A stretch of DNA of 64,000 bases. It comes from DASXKD01 sp963707905 (GTDB lineage Bacteria > Actinomycetota > Actinomycetes > Streptosporangiales > Streptosporangiaceae). Of the stretch, positions 54,859 through 62,732 are shown in pieces. Each line of letters begins with the position of its first letter. The stretch's first letter is position 1. The translations under genes were made by a program, and so were the position numbers. The DNA lies in NCBI GenBank assembly GCA_963707905.1, contig CAVPSA010000047.1, forward strand, positions 156,170 through 220,169, written 5' to 3'. The notes beneath the pieces were generated by a model, which was not told the DNA's origin, did no database searches, and saw only the letters and a list, made by a program, of their open reading frames with translations.

Positions 54859-55758
54859 GTGCGGGTGCGCGCGCTGAGAACTCCCGATGACCGTTTCGCC
54901 GATCTGCCCGGCTTCCCCTGGGCGCCGCGGTATGCCGACGTCGGCGGGCTGCGGATGGCCTACGTGGAGGACGGCCCGGCCGACGGTGCGCCGGTGCTGC
55001 TGCTGCACGGCGAGCCGAGCTGGTCGTTCCTGTACCGCACGGTGATGCGGGTTCTCGCCGATGCCGGGCTGCGGGTGATCGCCCCAGACATGGTCGGCTT
55101 CGGCCGGTCGGACAAGCCCGCGGAGATGAGCGACCATTCGTTCGCCCGGCATGTCGAGTGGATGCGCGCACTGGCCTTCGACGCCCTCGGCCTCACCGGG
55201 GTCACCCTCGTCGGCCAGGACTGGGGCGGCCTGATCGGGCTCCGCCTGGTGGCCGAGCATCCGGACCGGTTCGCCCGGGTGGTCGCGGCCAACACCGGGC
55301 TGCCCACCGGCGACCAGGCGATGCCCGAGGTGTGGCTGCGGTTCCGTGACGTTGTGGCGGCGGCACCGGAACTGGGCATCTCCCGGCTGGTGCAGGCCGG
55401 GTGCCGGACCGTGCTGCCAGCCGAGGTGCTCGCCGCCTACGAGGCCCCCTTCCCCGATGAGAGCTACAAGGCCGGCCCGCGCGCGATGCCCACGCTGGTC
55501 CCGACGGCCCCCGACGACCCGGCCTCGGCGGCCAACCGGGCGGCCTGGCAAAAGCTTGCGGCCTGGGACAAGCCGTTCCTCGTCGCGTTCAGCGACTCCG
55601 ACCCGATCACCGGGGCCATGGCGCCGATACTGAAGCGGACCGTGCCTGGCGCGGCCGGCCTGGAGCACCCTGTGATCGAGGGCGCGGGCCACTTCCTGCA
55701 GGAGGACGCCGGCGAGCGGCTCGGTACCGTGATCGCCGGCTTCGTCCGCGCGACCTAG
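54859..55758 (+). CDS. Haloalkane dehalogenase, HLD-I type
   Basis: 299 residues. Alpha/beta-hydrolase with HGEPSW (residues 50-55, halide/oxyanion region), GQDWGG with nucleophile Asp121 and Trp122, and a C-terminal EGAGHFLQED containing the catalytic His. HGEPSW plus DW after the nucleophile is the dehalogenase signature, as opposed to epoxide hydrolases or esterases. The enzyme releases halide from haloalkanes in the cytoplasm. GTG start at 54859, with GGGAG close by. It is flanked on both sides by remnants of unrelated genes, suggesting insertion by recombination. Confidence 0.88.
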   Translation: MRVRALRTPDDRFADLPGFPWAPRYADVGGLRMAYVEDGPADGAPVLLLHGEPSWSFLYRTVMRVLADAGLRVIAPDMVGFGRSDKPAEMSDHSFARHVEWMRALAFDALGLTGVTLVGQDWGGLIGLRLVAEHPDRFARVVAANTGLPTGDQAMPEVWLRFRDVVAAAPELGISRLVQAGCRTVLPAEVLAAYEAPFPDESYKAGPRAMPTLVPTAPDDPASAANRAAWQKLAAWDKPFLVAFSDSDPITGAMAPILKRTVPGAAGLEHPVIEGAGHFLQEDAGERLGTVIAGFVRAT

Positions 55759-55765
55759 GGCCCCG

Positions 55766-55930
55766 CTATGGGCCGGCCACCGATACCGTGCTGTCGCCCT
55801 GGTTGGTGACGTACACGAGCCCGGTCTGCGGGTTCACCGCGACGTTGGAGGGCAGCGAACCGACGTGGACCGTCCCGGTGACGGTGTTTGTCGTCCCGTC
55901 GGCGACCACGAGCTGGGATGTTTGCCGCAG
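55766..55930 (-). pseudogene. C-terminal fragment of a YVTN beta-propeller protein
   Basis: On this strand the frame ending at 55766 reads SLPSNVAVNPQTGLVYVTNQ then GDSTVSVAGP and a stop, preceded by ADGTTNTVTGTVHVG. This is one YVTN propeller blade plus part of another. There is no start or remaining blades. It lies directly after the dehalogenase stop. Confidence 0.65.
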
Positions 55931-55989
55931 GCTCCCGGGGTACGCCAGTCATTGGCGGGCGAGGCGCCCGCGCGGATGGGGTGACCCAT

Positions 55990-56211
55990 ATGTGGCTAGA
56001 TGTTGGCATCGTGGCCCTGTTTGTCGTCGGTATCTACTGCTTCGCCGTGCTGACCGGCTGGCAGACGCGCTTGATCAGCCGCAGGACCAATCGCCGGGCC
56101 GAGGACATGTATGGCCAGTACGCCGATTCCCCGCACAAGCAGCGGCGGTCCGCCAGGGAGGACGGCGGGACCTGGCAGGACGGCCCGGCCCGGCCCGGCT
56201 CACCGCGGTAG
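55990..56211 (+). CDS. Small membrane protein
   Basis: 73 residues from the ATG at 55990, preceded by GGGGTGA. One N-terminal membrane helix (WLDVGIVALFVVGIYCFAVL), then a charged tail (RTNRRAEDMYGQYADSPHKQ). Its 3' end overlaps the convergent methyltransferase gene by 12 bp. No family is recognised. Confidence 0.6.
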   Translation: MWLDVGIVALFVVGIYCFAVLTGWQTRLISRRTNRRAEDMYGQYADSPHKQRRSAREDGGTWQDGPARPGSPR

Positions 56212-56847
56212 CGGGACCTCCGCCCACAGGTACAGGCGCGGCGAGGGGTACTCGCCGGGATAGGGAGCCCGTTCGTGCCGCTCCCGTACCGTAAGGCCGG
56301 CCGATTCCGTCATCGCCGAGATTTCATCCAGCGCTACGAGGGTCGCACGAACCTGGACCGGAAGGCCGAACGCGGCATCGGAGCCGGTCTCCCCGGTACC
56401 GCCGTGCATGGCGGCCAGCAGCGCGCCGCCCGGAGCCAGTACCCGGCGAAACTCCGCCAGCGCCGCCGGGATGCGTGGCCTGGGCAGATGGATCATCGAG
56501 TAGAACGCGACGATCCCGGCCAGGGACGCGTCGCCGGCCGGCAGCTCGCACATGTCCGCCACCCGGAACGTCAGCCCCGGCTGGCACCGCCGCGCCACCG
56601 CCACCGAGCCAGCGGAGATGTCCGCCCCGGACGCCGTGACGCCCCGGTCGGCCAGGTACCTGGTCAGGTGGCCCGCCGCGCCGCAGCCCACGTCCCACAC
56701 CTCGCCGCGCCCGGCAAGCTCCGCTGCGTAGCGGTCAAGCAGGCCGCGGTCGAACGGCTTGCCGTCGAGTTCGGCGGCGAACGTGGCCGCGTACCGCTCG
56801 GCCGCCACGTCATAGGTGTGCGCGATGTCCGGCCAGGGGGTGCTCAT
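56200..56847 (-). CDS. Class I SAM-dependent methyltransferase
   Basis: 215 residues. Methyltransferase type-11 domain with VWDVGCGAAGHLTRYLADRG (motif I), ASGADISAGSV (motif II acidic residue) and IVAFYSMIHLPRPRIPAALA. The substrate is unknown. Its start overlaps the stop of rsmD by 4 bp (ATGA), so the two are coupled. Confidence 0.87.
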   Translation of the reverse strand: MSTPWPDIAHTYDVAAERYAATFAAELDGKPFDRGLLDRYAAELAGRGEVWDVGCGAAGHLTRYLADRGVTASGADISAGSVAVARRCQPGLTFRVADMCELPAGDASLAGIVAFYSMIHLPRPRIPAALAEFRRVLAPGGALLAAMHGGTGETGSDAAFGLPVQVRATLVALDEISAMTESAGLTVRERHERAPYPGEYPSPRLYLWAEVPLPR

Positions 56848-57398
56848 TCACCGGTCCGTGCCGCGAAGAAGGTGAACCGGACCCGGGCGTAGGTCCGCTC
56901 GTCGGTGAGTTCCAGGTGTGCCAGGTCCAGCGGAACGCTCTCCGACGGGTCATGCTGCGCCACGACGACCGCACCGCCGGCCAGCCAGCCGGGCTCGCGG
57001 TCGAGCAGCCCGACGGCGCGCGGCCAAAGGCCGCGCCACTGCGGCGGGGCCACGAAGACCACGTCGAAGGGGACCGGCGGTTCCCGCAGGTAGCCGAACA
57101 CGTCACGGCCGGCGACCTCGGCCCGTGCCGCCAGGCCGGTGACCTCCAGGTTGTGCCGGATGCCCGCCAGGGCAGGCCAGGACCGTTCGACGAACGTGGC
57201 GTGGGCCGCGCCCCGGCTGAGCGCCTCGATGCCGACGCTGCCGGTGCCTGCGAACAGGTCGAGGAAGCGCTGGCCACCGATCCGCGGCGTGAGGATGTTG
57301 AACAGGCTCTCCTTGGCCCGGTCGGTGATCGGCCGGGTGGCGGAGGTGCGCGGCGGCCGCAGGATCCGGCCCTTGGCGCTGCCGGCGATCACCCTCAC
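56844..57398 (-). CDS. rsmD: RsmD-family 16S rRNA guanine-N2 methyltransferase
   Basis: 184 residues, the right length. MRVIAGSAKGRILRPPRTSA at the start and LDLFAGTGSVGIEALSRGA (motif I) define RsmD, which methylates G966 of 16S rRNA. Motif IV, normally (D/N)PPY, reads APPQ here in VVFVAPPQWRGLWPRA (about residues 113-128). A lineage-specific variant is possible; activity may differ. Typical rsmD neighbours (coaD, recG) are not seen downstream; instead a second methyltransferase is coupled to it. Confidence 0.85.
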   Translation of the reverse strand: MRVIAGSAKGRILRPPRTSATRPITDRAKESLFNILTPRIGGQRFLDLFAGTGSVGIEALSRGAAHATFVERSWPALAGIRHNLEVTGLAARAEVAGRDVFGYLREPPVPFDVVFVAPPQWRGLWPRAVGLLDREPGWLAGGAVVVAQHDPSESVPLDLAHLELTDERTYARVRFTFFAARTGE

Positions 57399-57422
57399 CG
57401 GGACATCATCTCCCGGCGGGGC

Positions 57423-58043
57423 TCACAGCTGCCCGCCGTAGAAGCCGTGCCGGGCGAGCGGCTCCACCAGCTGGGCCTCCTCGTAGGCCAGGTGGGAAAG
57501 CAGGACGTCGGTCAGGATGTCGGCCGCCTCCTGCAGCCCGTCGAAGCCGTCCGGGCCGCGCAGGTGCTCGACCAGCGCGGCGTCCACATCCTCAAGCACC
57601 TGGTGAATGGTCTTGTGCTCGTCGGCGAGCCGGTCGAGCACCGGCGCCAGGCCTGGTTCGGCCGCCCGCAGGTGCGGGAACACCGCCTGGTCCTCCAGGG
57701 TGTGGTGCCCGGTCACGATCCGGCAGTACGAGGCGCAGTACGCGCCCAGCGTCCAGCTGTTCTGCCGCAGCGTCATCTCGTTGATCGCCGAACGCACCCG
57801 CGCGGCGCTGGCGGCGTCCCTGACCTGGCCGATGAGGTCGCGGATCTGAGTGAGCTCGGAGCGCAGGTGGTCGTGTATCTCGATGAGGTGGCGGGCAACC
57901 GCCCGGCCGTGCGCCGAGTAGGCCGCGTCCGGTGGCGACTGCGGGCCGGCCGGCCGGGCGGACTCGTCCCAGAGCCGGGCCGTGCTGAGCCGTTCGCCGG
58001 TGTCCGGGGTCGGTGTCACGCCCAGCGCGTCACGCGTGGTCAT
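57423..58043 (-). CDS. Hemerythrin HHE-domain protein
   Basis: 206 residues. A four-helix bundle with His/Glu metal ligands: HLIEIHDHLRSELTQI, TGHHTLEDQAVFPHL and LADEHKTIHQVLED, ending with a helix containing HLAYEEAQLVEPL. These match the H-HxxxE-H-HxxxE pattern of di-iron hemerythrin-like domains involved in oxygen or nitric oxide sensing or iron handling. Cytosolic. It is followed by rsmD 24 bp on, same strand. Confidence 0.88.
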   Translation of the reverse strand: MTTRDALGVTPTPDTGERLSTARLWDESARPAGPQSPPDAAYSAHGRAVARHLIEIHDHLRSELTQIRDLIGQVRDAASAARVRSAINEMTLRQNSWTLGAYCASYCRIVTGHHTLEDQAVFPHLRAAEPGLAPVLDRLADEHKTIHQVLEDVDAALVEHLRGPDGFDGLQEAADILTDVLLSHLAYEEAQLVEPLARHGFYGGQL

Positions 58044-58150
58044 CGCACCTCCGGCAGGCCACCCCTGGTTGAGAGATCAACTGTATGCCGGCGGCCGGGG
58101 TGGGAGGGCCCTGCCTGGCCCCGCCTCGGTGCCAGGCACGAAAATCGAGG

Positions 58151-59500
58151 TCACCGGGGGAGTACGTGCGGATTGAGTATCCCGTCGGGGTCGAACGCCG
58201 ACCTGATCCGGGCGAACAGCGCGCGCTCCTGCTCGGACCGGACCAGCGGCAGCCAGCGGGCCTTCAGCGCGCCGATGCCGTGCTCGGCCGAGATCGACCC
58301 GCCGAGCGAGGCCACGAAGCCAAACACCGCGTCCTCGTGCCGCCCGTCCGCCTCAGCCGCGGGCACCACGTTGACGTGCAGGTTCCCGTCCGCGACGTGC
58401 CCGTAGATGATCACCTTCGCGCCGGGGTCCGCCGACCGGAGCACCGCGCCGACCTCGCTGGCCAGCCTGACCCACTGCGCGGCCGGTACCGACACGTCGA
58501 GCTTCAGCGGCACCCCCAGGAACCCGGCCGCCTCGGGATGGCGCTCCCGGGAGGCCCACAGCCTGGCCCGGTCCGCCGCCGTGGTGCCCACCGCCACCGG
58601 GTGATCACCGGCCACCCCGGCCAGGTCCTCGTCCGCTCCGGGCCCGGCCGCCTCCAGCAGCAGGAAAGCGGAAACCGGGTCCCGCAGCGGCAGGGCCAGT
58701 CCGGCATGCTCGGCCAGCACGTCCAGCCCGGCCCGGGTGAAGAACTCCGCCGACAGCAGGCCGGGGACGGTGCGCAGCGCCTGCCTGGCCAGTTCGTGGA
58801 CCTCGCGGGCGCCGTCCAGCCCGATGATCACGGTGACCGGATCGGTGGCCCGGGGGACAAGCTGGATCCGGGCCGCGGTGACCACCGCGAGCGTCCCCTC
58901 CGACCCTGCCAGCAGGCCCGCGTAGTCGTATCCGGTGTTGTCCTTGACCAGCCCGGCCAGGTGCGACACCACCGTGCCGTCGGCGAGCACCGCCGCCACG
59001 CCGCGCACCTGGGCCCGCATCGACCCGTAGCGCAGCACCCGCAGCCCGCCCGCGTTCGTCGCGACCGCGCCGCCCACCGTGGCGCTGTCCCTGCTGGCGA
59101 TCAGCACCCCGAGGTCCAGGCCCGGATCCGCGTCCGCGACCCGCTGCAAGGAAACCCCGGCACCGGCCGTGACCTGCGCCGCGTCGGTGTCCACCGGGCC
59201 TAGCCGGTCCAGCCGGGCCAGGCTGAGCACCACCTCGCCGTGGCGCGGCACCCCGCCGCCCACCAGGCCGGTGTTGCCGCCCTGCGGGACCACCGGCACA
59301 CCCGCATCCCGGCACAGTGCCAGCACCGCGGCCACCTCGGCGGTGTCCGCCGGGCGCAGCACGGCCGGGGTGTGCCCGCGGAACCGGCCGGTCCAGTCCA
59401 CCGCATACCCCGCGGTGGCATCCCCGGTCAGCACATGCGCCTCACCGACCACGGAACCGAACTCCGCCAACAATGCCCCGGAAAGCTCGCCGCCGCTCAC
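58151..59500 (-). CDS. FAD-binding glycolate/D-lactate dehydrogenase-like oxidoreductase
   Basis: 449 residues from the GTG at 59500; the frame is open to 59650 but that overlaps a micro-ORF region. FAD_binding_4 domain with VPVVPQGGNTGLVGGGVPRH and SATVGGAVATNAGGLRVLRY, then the FAD-oxidase C domain with VIIYGHVADGNLHVNVVP and SISAEHGIGALKARWLP, ending in FDPDGILNPHVLP. These are the GlcD/Dld-type signatures, with no Fe-S domain. It oxidises D-2-hydroxy acids. This is the second enzyme of this class in the window. Confidence 0.9.
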   Translation of the reverse strand: MSGGELSGALLAEFGSVVGEAHVLTGDATAGYAVDWTGRFRGHTPAVLRPADTAEVAAVLALCRDAGVPVVPQGGNTGLVGGGVPRHGEVVLSLARLDRLGPVDTDAAQVTAGAGVSLQRVADADPGLDLGVLIASRDSATVGGAVATNAGGLRVLRYGSMRAQVRGVAAVLADGTVVSHLAGLVKDNTGYDYAGLLAGSEGTLAVVTAARIQLVPRATDPVTVIIGLDGAREVHELARQALRTVPGLLSAEFFTRAGLDVLAEHAGLALPLRDPVSAFLLLEAAGPGADEDLAGVAGDHPVAVGTTAADRARLWASRERHPEAAGFLGVPLKLDVSVPAAQWVRLASEVGAVLRSADPGAKVIIYGHVADGNLHVNVVPAAEADGRHEDAVFGFVASLGGSISAEHGIGALKARWLPLVRSEQERALFARIRSAFDPDGILNPHVLPR

Positions 59501-59540
59501 GTCACCCAATTGTGGTCGTTGGCACGCTGACCACAAAAGA

Positions 59541-59624
59541 AGGTGCCGCGATGAATGGGACAACTCGGTCCCCGCCGACCAGGCCCGACGCCTGACGATC
59601 TGTGAGTGGACCACCGGCTTGTGA
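59541..59624 (+). pseudogene. Micro-ORF copy 1, start codon lost
   Basis: In frame this reads RCRDEWDNSVPADQARRLTI then CEWTTGL and a stop. It aligns with the two intact micro-ORFs at 60009 and 61452, but the position of their start codon is AGG here, and one codon (TGT) is inserted before the last six. It lies just upstream of, and divergent from, the GlcD-like gene. Confidence 0.45.
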
Positions 59625-59734
59625 GAGCACACGCCGCCGTCAGACCGCAACGCGGCAGGTGCGTGCCTTGCAGGTCCATGGTCGCGATCGGGCCGGAGCT
59701 ATCGGGAACAGGGCGCTGGGAGGATGCTGTCACC

Positions 59735-59977
59735 ATGCCGGTGGCCGAAGCGGGTGCGACAGCGCAGGAGGCGTACCGGCTGATGCTGCGCCAGCACATC
59801 GCGCCCGCGCTGCGCGAGCTGGGATTCCGCCGGGTGCCGTCGGCCACCGTGTTCCGGTACGCGACCGCGGTCAGCCAGGCGCTGCGGTCCGCCGCCGCCG
59901 AGGATGAGAACGTCTGGGTCCGGTGGGCCGCCCGCTACGCCCTCAGGCTCGCTGGCCAGGAGACATCCTCAGGATGA
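59735..59977 (+). CDS. Short protein with DUF4304-like N-terminus
   Basis: 80 residues from the ATG at 59735, with GGAGGATG upstream. The segment AYRLMLRQHIAPALRELGF resembles the first helix and turn of DUF4304 proteins, but the rest of that domain is missing and the C-terminus (TAVSQALRSAAAEDENVWV) is unrelated. It could be a remnant joined to new sequence, or a small helical protein in its own right. Confidence 0.45.
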   Translation: MPVAEAGATAQEAYRLMLRQHIAPALRELGFRRVPSATVFRYATAVSQALRSAAAEDENVWVRWAARYALRLAGQETSSG

Positions 59978-60008
59978 CGAGCGGCCTTGCACCACCGGCC
60001 TGCCGAGA

Positions 60009-60089
60009 GTGTGTCACCGAGAAAGAGACAATCTCGCTGCTTCTGACCAGGGCCGGCGTCTGACCGTCGGGTGGACCGCAGACCTGTGA
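60009..60089 (+). CDS. Micro-ORF copy 2, 26 residues
   Basis: GTG TGT CAC start, then DNLAASDQGRRLTVGWTADL and TGA. The same length as the ORF at 61452-61532. Compared with it, codons differ mainly at synonymous third positions, for example GCT against GCC and TCT against TCC, which suggests selection on the peptide. There is no good ribosome site. It lies in an otherwise gene-free 340-bp gap. I do not recognise the family. Confidence 0.4.
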   Translation: MCHRERDNLAASDQGRRLTVGWTADL

Positions 60090-60317
60090 CGAGCGCCTAG
60101 CGGGCGATCCCAGTGGGCTCCCGCGAAACTCTCAGCCGCAGGTCAGGGGTGCCTATGGCTGACGTGGGCCAGCCCATACCCCCAGAATTCCTTGATCTTT
60201 ACCCCACTCGATGCCGGGCAAGGTGTAGGACAGCCGTCGGCACGAAAGCGTTTCGCGGGCCGTAACGCGGGACCCTACGAGGGCAGGCGCCCGCGCGGCC
60301 GGGCTACCCGCGCTTGT

Positions 60318-60689
60318 TCAGCTTGCGAGGAGCTGGCTTACGGCTTGGTGCGAGATGCCGAGCAAGGCGCTGATGTCGCGCTGGGCCATGCCCTGGTCCC
60401 CCAGGTGCTGAGCGGTTCGCCGGGTCCGGGCGGAGGCGTCGGCCCGGAGCCTTTCGGCCTGCTGGCGGGCGTGCCGGGTCCGGCTCAATTCTTCGTCGAG
60501 CGCGGCGTCCAGCACGGGCACCATCTCAATGTGCCCGACCGCGTCCTCGCTTGTCGCGAAGTGCAGTGCCAGCAGGTCCCGCACCATCCCTTCCGCCTGA
60601 TCTAGGCGCCGGGCCTGGGTATAGGCGGGATGGGGGAGATTGTCGCCGGTGACTTCCAGCGCCCACCAGCCGCCGCTGCGATGCGCCAT
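60318..60689 (-). CDS. HicB-like protein with C-terminal HTH
   Basis: 123 residues. The first half (GGWWALEVTGDNLPHPAYTQ, then ARRLDQAEGMVRDLLALHF) is a HicB-type antitoxin fold. The second half is a long helix followed by MAQRDISALLGISHQAVSQL, a clear helix-turn-helix. An autoregulated antitoxin or a free-standing regulator is likely. No hicA-like toxin gene is next to it; the nearest candidate toxin is at 61106-61375. Confidence 0.7.
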   Translation of the reverse strand: MAHRSGGWWALEVTGDNLPHPAYTQARRLDQAEGMVRDLLALHFATSEDAVGHIEMVPVLDAALDEELSRTRHARQQAERLRADASARTRRTAQHLGDQGMAQRDISALLGISHQAVSQLLAS

Positions 60690-60820
60690 CGCCTTGAAGT
60701 TCCTGCTGTCATGCGCGTGGTCATGGAGTGGACTACGGATCTGCAGTGGCCTGCCTGGCAGCCCTTCGCTGGTCAGCGGCTACGGGCCAGCTGCAATTGC
60801 CGGTTGAGCGGAAGCTTGCT

Positions 60821-61084
60821 TCAGTGCGGCCTGTGGGCGGCCCGCGGCTGCCCAGGCTGGGCCATGCGGGGCGGCTCGACAACGTCGGCGGCGCGGCGCA
60901 GCGCCCGAGCGAGGCGCTGCCGCATCCCTGCCAGCCTGCCAGACCAAGACGACGACGGCCCAGTTTGGCTCGGCCGCTGGGTGTCGCCCTTCTGGCCCGC
61001 ATCGAAGTTGGCGAACACCCGTGCCGGATCTTCGTCTTCTTCGCAAAACTGCTCGGCCTCCTGGGGTTTCACACTTGCCATCAT
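60821..61084 (-). CDS. Putative antitoxin-like small protein
   Basis: 87 residues; two ATGs (61084 and 61081) follow a GGAGG site, the second at the better distance. The acidic N-terminus (EQFCEEDEDPARVFANFDAG) recalls actinobacterial antitoxins with an EDEDP-VFA-FD pattern; the C-terminus is basic (RLAGMRQRLARALRRAADVV). It starts 21 bp after the toxin-like gene on the same strand. Function is inferred from pattern and context only. Confidence 0.5.
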   Translation of the reverse strand: MMASVKPQEAEQFCEEDEDPARVFANFDAGQKGDTQRPSQTGPSSSWSGRLAGMRQRLARALRRAADVVEPPRMAQPGQPRAAHRPH

Positions 61085-61105
61085 GCCTCCGTCCTGGGCA
61101 GCGTG

Positions 61106-61375
61106 TCACCTTACGTACGCGCTTCCCAGCGCGTAGACATCCCCGGCCGGGTCATCGACCGGGTACAGCACGACCACACAGCGCCGGTCGCTGATCCTGA
61201 CCTCGACCAGGGCGCGGCGGCCTCGGTCAGGATGGTCATGCCAGACATACCTCAGACCCGCCACGCCGACGACCGCGTCACGAACCTCACGGGGGTCAAA
61301 CCCGTGTTTGGTCGATAACTTCCCGGCAGTCGCCTCACTGATGATCAGCTTGGCGACCCACAGAGAGCGAGGCAT
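61106..61375 (-). CDS. Putative RelE/BrnT-like toxin
   Basis: 89 residues from the ATG at 61375. After PRSLWVAKLIISEATAGKLS comes KHGFDPREVRDAVVGVAGL and a beta-rich half with ALVEVRISDRRCVVVLYPVD. The layout, short helices then a four-strand sheet in about 90 residues, matches BrnT/RelE-type ribonuclease toxins. No catalytic residue can be named with certainty. Toxin before antitoxin is the order of BrnTA and HigBA systems. Confidence 0.55.
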   Translation of the reverse strand: MPRSLWVAKLIISEATAGKLSTKHGFDPREVRDAVVGVAGLRYVWHDHPDRGRRALVEVRISDRRCVVVLYPVDDPAGDVYALGSAYVR

Positions 61376-61451
61376 GGCGCGACCATAGCGATATGGGCCG
61401 ACAAGGGCAGGTGGTGGACCGCCGGGGGGAGTGGGACACCGCGGCACAGAG

Positions 61452-61532
61452 AATGTGTTGTGAAGAATGGGACAACTCGGCCGCCTCCGACCAGGGCCGA
61501 GGCTTGATCATCGAGTGGACCGCCGACCTGTA
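61452..61532 (+). CDS. Micro-ORF copy 3, 26 residues
   Basis: ATG TGT TGT start, then WDNSAASDQGRGLIIEWTAD and L with TAA. Same length and pattern as the ORF at 60009-60089. It lies divergent from the toxin-like gene (start 61375), much as copy 1 lies divergent from the GlcD-like gene. There is no strong ribosome site. I do not recognise the family. Confidence 0.4.
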
Positions 61533-61883
61533 ACCGCCGTCAAGCCAGCCCCACCCCGGCTAGCGGCAAGGAGGACACCAGCAACAAACCGCCGGGCGTG
61601 CGGGCTGCTCACCGAAGCACCCGCACAGCCCCGGCACGCGGAACCATGCCGGCCCGCGCCAGCGGCCCACCCACCCGCCCAAGCCCAGCGCCACACCCGT
61701 TGGCGCCGAAGCCCCGCAGCCATGGCAAGGCCAAGAAAAGTGCGCCCAACGGGCGCGCAGCCGCTCTCACCACGCTGTTCCATGGGTAGCTTTGGCGCCA
61801 TGACCTTCGGCGACTCAGGGGAAAGCCGGGATCGCTATCAGCGCGCCGGTGCCGCCGCCCCGACGCGCTGATGGGCAGTTTCA
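61533..61883. other. Gene-free stretch in accessory region
   Basis: About 350 bp after the third micro-ORF. Open frames here lack recognisable protein character on either strand, and I see no hairpin or repeat of note. It may be debris. Confidence 0.4.
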
Positions 61884-62732
61884 TTGGCGGCCCAGCCGGA
61901 GGCTATCGCCGGCGCGGCGCTCGGACCGCTCCTGGAGCCGTGCGCGCAGAAGGTCTGGGAGGGGCTATCCGCAGCCGGGCGGCGGCGCGTCGGCGAAGCC
62001 CTCGCGTCTGCCTGTGACGCCGGGATACCCCAGGACAGCGACCGGAGCGGATCAACGCATCCGACCGCAGGCAGTCGCTAGCGGGGTATGCCCTGTCTGC
62101 TGCCAGCCGCACCGCGTGGAAGGACAAGATCCGGACCCTCGGCCGGTCGCTGGCTCTGGCCTGCTGGCCGACGATGACGCGCAGATCGACACCGAGCAAC
62201 TCATCATCAGCGCGATAGCCGACATTGAAGCCCCGCACCTGACACTGCTGGAGTTCCTTGGGTGCCGGGAGCCCGGCCGGAACGTCAGCCGCCCAGCCGT
62301 CGATGGGCCGCTAGACATCCCCGCCTACTCCCATAGCCTTCCTTCCACTGGCCAGTGGATCGTCCAGAACCGTGCCTGGACTGTTGAACAGATCCGCTCG
62401 GAGCGGCCCCGCCTCGCCCCGGTCGCCCCCAGCCTGCTCGGGACCTTGCAGCGGCACGGCCTGGCCGTGGATAACGACAACACACCCCAGGCCATCGAGC
62501 GGTACCAGCAGCAGCTTGAAGGAGCAATGGCCCGGCAGTACCGGCAGGACTCCCGCGCCTGCTGTTTCCGCCCCACCGGGGCACCTACAGTGACCGCCGC
62601 CGGAAGGATGGCGCCGGAACCTACCTGGTCCCCAACCGAACTGGGCGAACAGGTGTTCCTCCGCTTCCGCGACGCCGGGACCAACCTGCCCGACGTCTGG
62701 ACACTGGCAAGGCCGGGCAGGAGGACTCATGA
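61884..62732 (+). pseudogene. Unknown accessory gene, frameshifted
   Basis: Starts in one frame at a TTG (61884) with LEPCAQKVWEGLSAAGRRRV and shifts near 62140-62160. It continues in another frame with LLADDDAQIDTEQLIISAIA then DIEAPHLTLLEFLG to LGEQVFLRFRDAGTNLPDVW. A further shift would end it at TGA 62730-62732, overlapping the next gene's ATG. The protein has the look of a helical actinobacterial protein of unknown function. Codon use is less GC-extreme than in the window's core. Confidence 0.5.

Noticed and set aside
60821..61318. Plus-strand frames opposite the toxin- and antitoxin-like genes
   Set aside because: They lack ribosome sites and protein character; the minus-strand frames fit small paired genes better.
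61533..61883. Arg/Pro-rich open frames on both strands
   Set aside because: No ribosome site, no domain, and typical of non-coding GC-rich sequence.
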